Source: Nothopassalora personata (Eukaryota; Ascomycota; Dothideomycetes; Mycosphaerellales; Mycosphaerellaceae). From it: a DNA stretch of 64,000 bases. Where the stretch lies: positions 1,984,001 through 2,048,000 of the forward strand of contig CM066288.1 of assembly GCA_033816765.1 (NCBI GenBank). The letters are read 5' to 3'. Made by a program: the position numbers and the translations under genes. Under the pieces are notes generated by a model. The model searched no databases. It worked only from the letters and a program-made list of their open reading frames with translations, and was not told the origin of the DNA. Below, piece by piece: positions 58,429-64,000 of this stretch; within the stretch, counting starts at the first letter, position 1, and each line of letters starts with the position of its first letter.

Positions 58429-61400
58429 TGTTAGATGTCTATCTAAGCTAAAGGGGAGAGAAGGTGTCTTCCGATAAGCTAAGTTATCGTAGATGCCTTA
58501 GGCTATTAGATTATAACCTAACTATTAGCTCCCCTTAAGATGCTACATCTTAACACTCCTACTTATCGTACATAGGAGGTTACAGTCTACTCTTCTCCTA
58601 TTAGTAGTATTTAGACCTCTATAACAGGTTAAGCTAGCTTACAAACCTCTAGAAGTGTGGACTAGTCTTTAGCTTTATAAACCTATCTATAACTATCTTA
58701 GATATTAGGGTGTACTTAACAGTAATAAGCCTTCTCTACTAAAGTTTCCTAACAGTATTGTAGGCAATGTTAATGTGCTTTAACTTGTTATAAACATATG
58801 TATCCTTTACTAGGGTAAGGGCAGCTTAGTTGTTACCTCTTAATTAGACTAGTCTTAAGCTTAACATAGTCTCCTAATTTCTAGTAATCCTTAGTTAATA
58901 GGAACAGTCTCCTACTAACTCTAGACAGTCCATCTCCCTTAGCAGTAAAGCTAGGAATTAGGATTGCTTTATACATGCATTTATAGCTATGTATTTAGCT
59001 TCTATTGTGGATGTTGCTATAGACTTTTGCTTCTTACTTATCTAGGAGACTATTGCCCTATAGAGGAAGAAGACATACCTAAGGATAGAGACTCTATCTA
59101 CTTTGTCTATTGCATAATTAGAGTCACAGTATCTAACTAGGCATCCTTCTCTATGCCTAGAGAAGACAAGGCTAAGATTAGGATATAACCTTAGATATCT
59201 TATAATCTTCTTCAAAGCCTTTATATAGTAGGTAGATAGGTTACTTACAAATGAGCTTATCCTTCCTAGGGCAAAAGCAATGTCTAGCCTTATAATTGTT
59301 ACTAGCTACATCTATGTACTATTAATACTCTAGTACTCTACCTTGTTATACCTCTTATCTATGTGGCTTAAAGGTTTAAGAGCCTTATAGCTGTCTATAG
59401 GTAAGTGTATAGGTACTGCCTTCTTATAGTTTATCCCTATCTTAGTAAGGTTGTCCCTAATAAAGTGTCCCTAGTTAAGTTTTAGGATTCCTCTCCTCCT
59501 GTCCCTTATAACTCTTATGCTAAGGATCTTTTTAGGTTTACTAAGATCTTTAATCTTAAAGACTTTGCTAAGTTCTCTTTTGAACTAGAGAACATCTATC
59601 AACTTTAGTACAGTAATTGGAATGTTATCTATATGTGTGAGAATTATAATCTCTTTTTCCTTATAAATAAGTAGGCATAGATCTACCTCTAACTGTGTGA
59701 ATCTAATCTCTCTAAGCTTTAACATATAGAGTTGATTCCAATCTCTAGCTGCTTGCTTAAGTCTATACAAGCTTTTAAGGATCTTAAACACTATGTTTAG
59801 TAGAAGCTTAACTCCTAGTAGTAGTAACATAAAGATGTCTTTATAGAGGGTGCTTTCTATAAACGCATTGTTTATATCTACTTAGTAAAGATAGAGATCC
59901 TTCTTGCACATAATAGCTATAAACACCCTAAGGGTGTCCTATCTAACTATAGGCGCAAATGTCTCTATAAAGTTAATACTAAACTTCTATAAAAAGCCCC
60001 TTATAACTAGCCTAGCCTTGAACTTTTTAATGGCTCTACTAATGCTTCTTTTAATATTAAAGACCTATCTTAACGTAACTAAGTTTGCTCCTTTTAGTAG
60101 AATAGCATTCTCCTAGGTGTTGTTACTCTATAGAGCATCTAGCTCCTTCTAGATTGCTTTCTTCTAAAGGTGTCCCTATTTCTTGTTATTTATAGCATCC
60201 TTATAGGACTTTGGAATTAGGATCTCTTACTTGTATATAATGACTTCTACAGTTGCTATAAAGGCTATCTCCTTAACTTCTTCTAGGAATTTACTATCCT
60301 ATAGTACTGAATCATCTACTAATTGCATAGCTATAAAGAAAGCTTAGTAGTAAGTAGTAAGGTTTTCTAAGAGGTCTATTGCTTCTCCTACTTTAGTAGC
60401 TAGTTTAGGTACAGGGACTATAGATCTTAGGGCTTTCTGTTTCTATTCATAGCCCTTAATATTATAGTTAGCCCTCCTCTTACTAAGGGATAATCTAAGA
60501 GTAGTTACTTATGTCCTAGTGACATTCTTTTCCTAGGGATCTAGTAAGCTTATCTCAATTAGCTTATCGATTTTCTAAAATTCCCCTACATTCTTTAGAG
60601 GCTAGGGAAGTTGCACAAACAGCTTTCTTAGCTAGGCTATTACTGGGCTGCTCTACTAAATGATTGAATGGTAAACAGGTTGCTCTAAGGATATGTCCTT
60701 CCTTAGCCTCCCTAAGGGTCTCCTAGCTAGTGCATTGCTTAATAGATTCAATTTTGTAACATTGAGATCTATATTACCTCTAGGTTAGTCCTTAAAGAAG
60801 TCTATATATATGTATTGTTTAACAGCTTTTATGTCTAGTTCCTAAAAGAGCCAGGCCTTAGCTGTGTTTTTAACGTATCTAATAAACACTGCTTCTTTGC
60901 CTCTATTTATCAGTTTATCACTTCTTGCCTATTAAGGCTAGGATCTTGTGTCTATATAGACAATAGCTTTGCATCCCCAAACCTTTAAATAGTTAATAGT
61001 TGGCTTAATACCATTAAAGGCTTTATCTAGTAAAACCTTGAACCTATTATAGTCTAGACCATTTAGTAGTTTGTTCCTTATATAGCTTTAGGCTTCTAGT
61101 ACTTTAGGCTAGAATTTAATTGGTATCTTAGCCTCTTTAAGCATTGCCCTTATAGAGTCTTCTAAGGTTTGTATTGACCTTTTAACTAGTCTATTTTGGA
61201 GCGAGTTATATGCCTTAGTATACTCTAGCCTAATTCCTAAATCCTTTTCCCACTGCTTAATTAATGTAATAAGTTCCCTTGCATTGTTAAGCCTAACTGC
61301 TTTTAACTGTACTAATAATTTCCTCTCTACCTTAATCTTCTAGTTCTAGAGAGCAACTGGAGTATCTTCTCTTTTCTTAAGAGGACAGGTCCACTTCTTT

Positions 61401-63190
61401 CTAGAGAAGTTGTTAATAATCTTAAGCTAGTATTTGAACCCTAGCCTTAATGTTAGTAGTGGACTACATATGTTAATAGATACAAGGGCAAGTCTTTTAG
61501 GTCTTCTCTTAGTAACTTTGCCTTTGTACTTCTTTATCTTTACTATTGAACATACTCTGCACTAGTAGAAGCTATCCCTAGGAATAGGAATGGATTCTTT
61601 TAAGTCTATTACCTTATAAAGATTCTAGAGCAAGTTCTTCCTAAAGTGTGCAAATCTTCTATGCTAAAGCTCCTACTGTTTTAGGTTAGTCTCTAATTTA
61701 GCAGTTGTAAAGGCATTAGCATTCTCTATTAGTAGTGTATATAATGAGTGATATGCCCTTTCTTACAGTAGAGGATAAATCTCGTTAATAAATAGAACCC
61801 CCCTAAGGAGCCTTGTCTAGATAACAGTTTAGCTAGAGGGAGATATAAGAGAAAATAAAGGAGGTTAGACACTAAACTGCTTACTGAACTAGTTCTAAGA
61901 AACTAGGTTCACTCCTAGCTTAGGTACAAGTAGAACATCTTCTAAAACAATTTTCCTACTAGATCTCCTACTTATCTCTATAGTCCTAATATAAGTAGCT
62001 AATAAATGCCTACCTCCCACTTTGATCCATTTCTTCTTTATTAAGGGAGTTATAGATCTAAAGAGGTAGCTCTAGTTAGTTATATAGGATAAAGTACAAG
62101 AATTAAGTAACTACTCTAATAAGGGGAACTTGCCTTAGACTTCTATAGTTAAGTGAGCCACTTCATTATACTTATTATTATTAGACATTGTCTTCTAGGA
62201 TGAGTTGCATAAGTTACGTAGCTCTTAGGTAGAGAAACCTTTCCTAGTCTTCCTTGTTTTAGAGGAAGGAGACTAGGCCTAGTTCTTCTAGAGTGACAGC
62301 ATGTTAGAGCTAAGTTTCTTTACCATTTTCTTAAGTTCCTCTATAGAGGACTTCTCTCTTAGTGTTCTTCTTAAAGATAGTAGTGGAGATCTTCTCTTCT
62401 TAACATGTGTTGCATTCTAGGAGGATAGTAATCTAAGGACCTTCTTTGCCTTAGAGAGACTAGGGCAGTCCTTAATAAGACAGTCCTTCTTATAGATAAG
62501 GCAGGAAAGTAGTCTTACCTAACCTAAGGGCCTAACCTAGGTAGCTGCTATACTATACTTAGCCTTAGAGGGATTTAATCTAGCCTCTTAAGCCTTAAGG
62601 ATCTTTAAGGTCCTTTTATGATCTATCTTTAGCTAAGCTATAATAGTATCCCTAGCTACATAGTAGTTAGGTAGCAGTAAGCTTAAAAGCTAGGTCATTC
62701 TTACATTAGCTTTCCTATAGTACTAGCCCTCTAGGTTAACATTAGCAATCCTCCTTCTAAGAGACACTAAGTGTACCTATACAGATCTAATAGTGAACTC
62801 TTCACTTATCTCAAAGTTCATAAACTGTTTTGTAAGCTTATGTGCATAGGTTAGTAACACCTAGCTGTACTTATTCTAGAGATGCACCTATATCTTAGTA
62901 GCTTTTCTAGATTCGCAAGAGCCCTTAAGCTTAAATTTATCTTCTTCTATAATCCTACTTAGGATACTAAAGCAGCAAGCTGCATTTTGTTTTATCTATG
63001 TTAGTGTATTAAGAATCTCTTTAATCTTAGTCTCTTCCTAGAGTCTTAGGTTCTTGCCCTTAATGTTGTTAAATAACACTTCTAACAGGTCATTAATTGC
63101 AAAGAATGCTAACTGGCTCTCTATCTTATATCTCTAAAGGTTGAACTATCTCTTCTAATTGTCTCTCCTAAGAATTGGGATTTTGGTTCC
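58429..63190 (-). mobile_element. C2: Ty1/Copia element
   Basis: Minus-strand Copia element with gag to RNase H in order from right to left. At the left edge a TTAAGGGGAGC polypurine-like tract near 58,530 could precede a short 3' LTR ending near 58,429. No matching 5' LTR was found to the right, so the element limits are approximate. Confidence 0.75.
58640..63190 (-). pseudogene. C2 Copia polyprotein
   Basis: Gag is at about 62,000-63,190 (CCFSILSRIIEEDKFKLKG, RRRIANVNLEGQYYRKANV). Protease region is near 61,900 (EDVLLVPKLGVNLVS). Integrase is 60,900-61,650 (YQCRVCSIVKIKKYKGK, NSLQNRLVKRSIQTLEDSI). Reverse transcriptase includes the intact stretch 59,585-59,830 with FKILKSLYRLKQAARDWN and THIDNIPI (normally VDD). 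RNase H lies near 58,900-59,050 (ISKKQKSIATSTIEAKYIA). Fewer stops than in G1. C1 and C2 look like different Copia families. Confidence 0.85.
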
Positions 63191-63448
63191 CTTCTCTTCT
63201 CCTTTCTCTTAGTATAAATCTATAGTGAATTAAATGTAATAAAACAAGGTGTATATGCTTCAAAGTCGTAGCTTAGGTCCTACTAAGGCTTTTAGTGTAG
63301 AATAGTAAGGTTCGTAGGTGTAGATACTAAGGCCTACTTAGTAGGGTAAAGAAAGAGCGGTGTAGTCTCGGAGCTAGGACACAGGTCTGTCTCTCCTAGT
63401 AGAGTTCCAAATGACTTACTTAAAGTCCTTCTTAATAGTATCTCGATG
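63191..63448. other. unassigned sequence right of C2
   Basis: About 260 bp with moderate TA richness. It could be the 5' leader or LTR of C2, but it does not match the sequence at the other end. Nothing else recognised. Confidence 0.4.
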
Positions 63449-63603
63449 CCCCTTTCTTCTATATCGAACTTATTATAAACCTTATAGAACTTTAGTATAT
63501 ACGTCGTTTACCCGTAACATTAAGTTCGATCTTATTACGGGTAAACGACGTATATACTAAAGTTCTATAAGGTTTATAATAAGTTCGATATAGAAGAAAG
63601 GGG
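63449..63603. repeat. 69-bp perfect inverted repeat with 17-nt spacer
   Basis: Arms 63,449-63,517 and 63,535-63,603 are exact reverse complements; the spacer is 63,518-63,534. The outer ends are CCCC/GGGG and the inner ends CCCGTAA/TTACGGG. The arms look like broken element sequence. It would fold into a very stable hairpin. Confidence 0.97.
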
Positions 63604-64000
63604 AAGTTACACGCTATCCGAAGAAAAGGTGTCGGAAAGTAATCCGAACGCATAGGCGTAGCCTATACTAAGAAATAGGGGCCCGCCCCTTACACTACCC
63701 CCCCCCTTCCTCCTCCGCCGCCCCTAGTCCTAGCTCCGCCCTAGAGCACATTATCCCAGCTGTTTTTATTAGGCTCGCAATAGGAAGTGCCCGAGCTTCT
63801 CTTCCTTATTATCTAGCCCCGCCGACGCCGAGACAAAGTATTGTTACCTAGGTAAGTATAAGGTTTACTATTGTCTACTAAGTAACAATAGCTATTGTCA
63901 CATGTAAATAATAGGAGCCTAGAACATATCTTTAGGTTCTCGTTCTCTTTTTCTTTCTTTCTTTTCCTTATTACCTACCGTAAGCGTAAGTCGCCCCTCC
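63604..64000. other. unassigned right edge
   Basis: Continues from the right arm of the hairpin with TA-rich repeat-like sequence, then a C-rich run (63,690-63,730) and a stretch with normal CAG/TGT content to the edge. It may be part of another LTR element. No ORF or gene seen. Confidence 0.35.

Noticed and set aside
11512..63190. Alternative genetic code (TAG as Trp/Gln), since many frames read well if TAG is sense.
   Set aside because: The host genes at 1-11,400 use TGG and CAG normally, and the clean repeats (R1, T1, the G0 solo LTR) do too. RIP explains TAG codons without recoding.
1..64000. CRISPR arrays, bacterial operons and tRNA genes.
   Set aside because: Repeats found are minisatellites or LTRs, the genes are eukaryotic, and no tRNA cloverleaf was recognised by eye; a tRNA scan was not possible here.

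Overview
The window looks like nuclear DNA of a filamentous ascomycete (Pezizomycotina; a Dothideomycete would fit, but that is a guess). The evidence is a TFC3-type gene with a short spliceosomal intron, a fungal cutinase, a fungal NRPS-like reductase, and about 52 kb of retrotransposons carrying RIP-type C-to-T damage. The window has two sharply different halves.

Positions 1-11,400 are ordinary gene space with normal codon use. From left to right it holds the 5' part of a TFIIIC tau138/TFC3 gene (minus, running off the left edge), an MFAP1-like spliceosomal protein (minus), a secreted, probably GPI-anchored CE5 cutinase/acetylxylan-esterase-like enzyme (plus), and an adenylation-thiolation-reductase NRPS-like enzyme (minus) whose 5' end is cut off by a retrotransposon junction at about 11,401.

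Positions 11,401-64,000 hold no intact host gene that I can find. They form a nested stack of LTR retrotransposons whose order can be read from target-site duplications (TSDs). I use local names. G0 (11,401-13,562) is a small gag-bearing Ty3-type element. C1 (13,563-17,111) is a truncated Copia element. G1 is a chromovirus family with 198-bp LTRs, present as G1b (minus, about 17,954-21,901), G1a (plus, pieces 22,289-24,997 and 44,853-46,038), G1c (complete, plus, 50,133-57,092) and a solo LTR (57,331-57,528). BIG1 (25,001-44,852) is a roughly 11.9-kb element with 394-bp LTRs that sits in G1a; it was itself hit by G2 (33,077-39,769, a full chromovirus) and by a 1,277-bp element, T1 (40,821-42,097), with identical LTRs. 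G3 (46,039 to about 58,428) sits in the 3' LTR of G1a and was hit by G1c, a G1 solo LTR, an unmutated G0-family solo LTR and a Copia element, C2. R1 is a 727-bp RIP-free repeat with an (AATC)n-like tail, present twice.

Most coding frames in this half are broken by TAG/TAA codons where TGG, CAG or CAA is expected, as RIP produces. CpG is retained. C-to-T changes appear concentrated where the C of CpA is preceded by a pyrimidine.

The most interesting signal is an antisense gene in the G1 and G2 chromoviruses, between pol and the 3' LTR. It has four exons and three short introns with recognisable splice sites; exon 2 is 254 nt in both families and intron 3 is 59 nt in every copy measured. Other notable items are the extra roughly 1,200-codon ORF downstream of pol in BIG1, a 26-bp perfect palindrome that punctuates BIG1, the young T1 element with its 79-bp minisatellite, and a 69-bp perfect hairpin near the right edge. 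I saw no tRNA, rRNA or CRISPR array.
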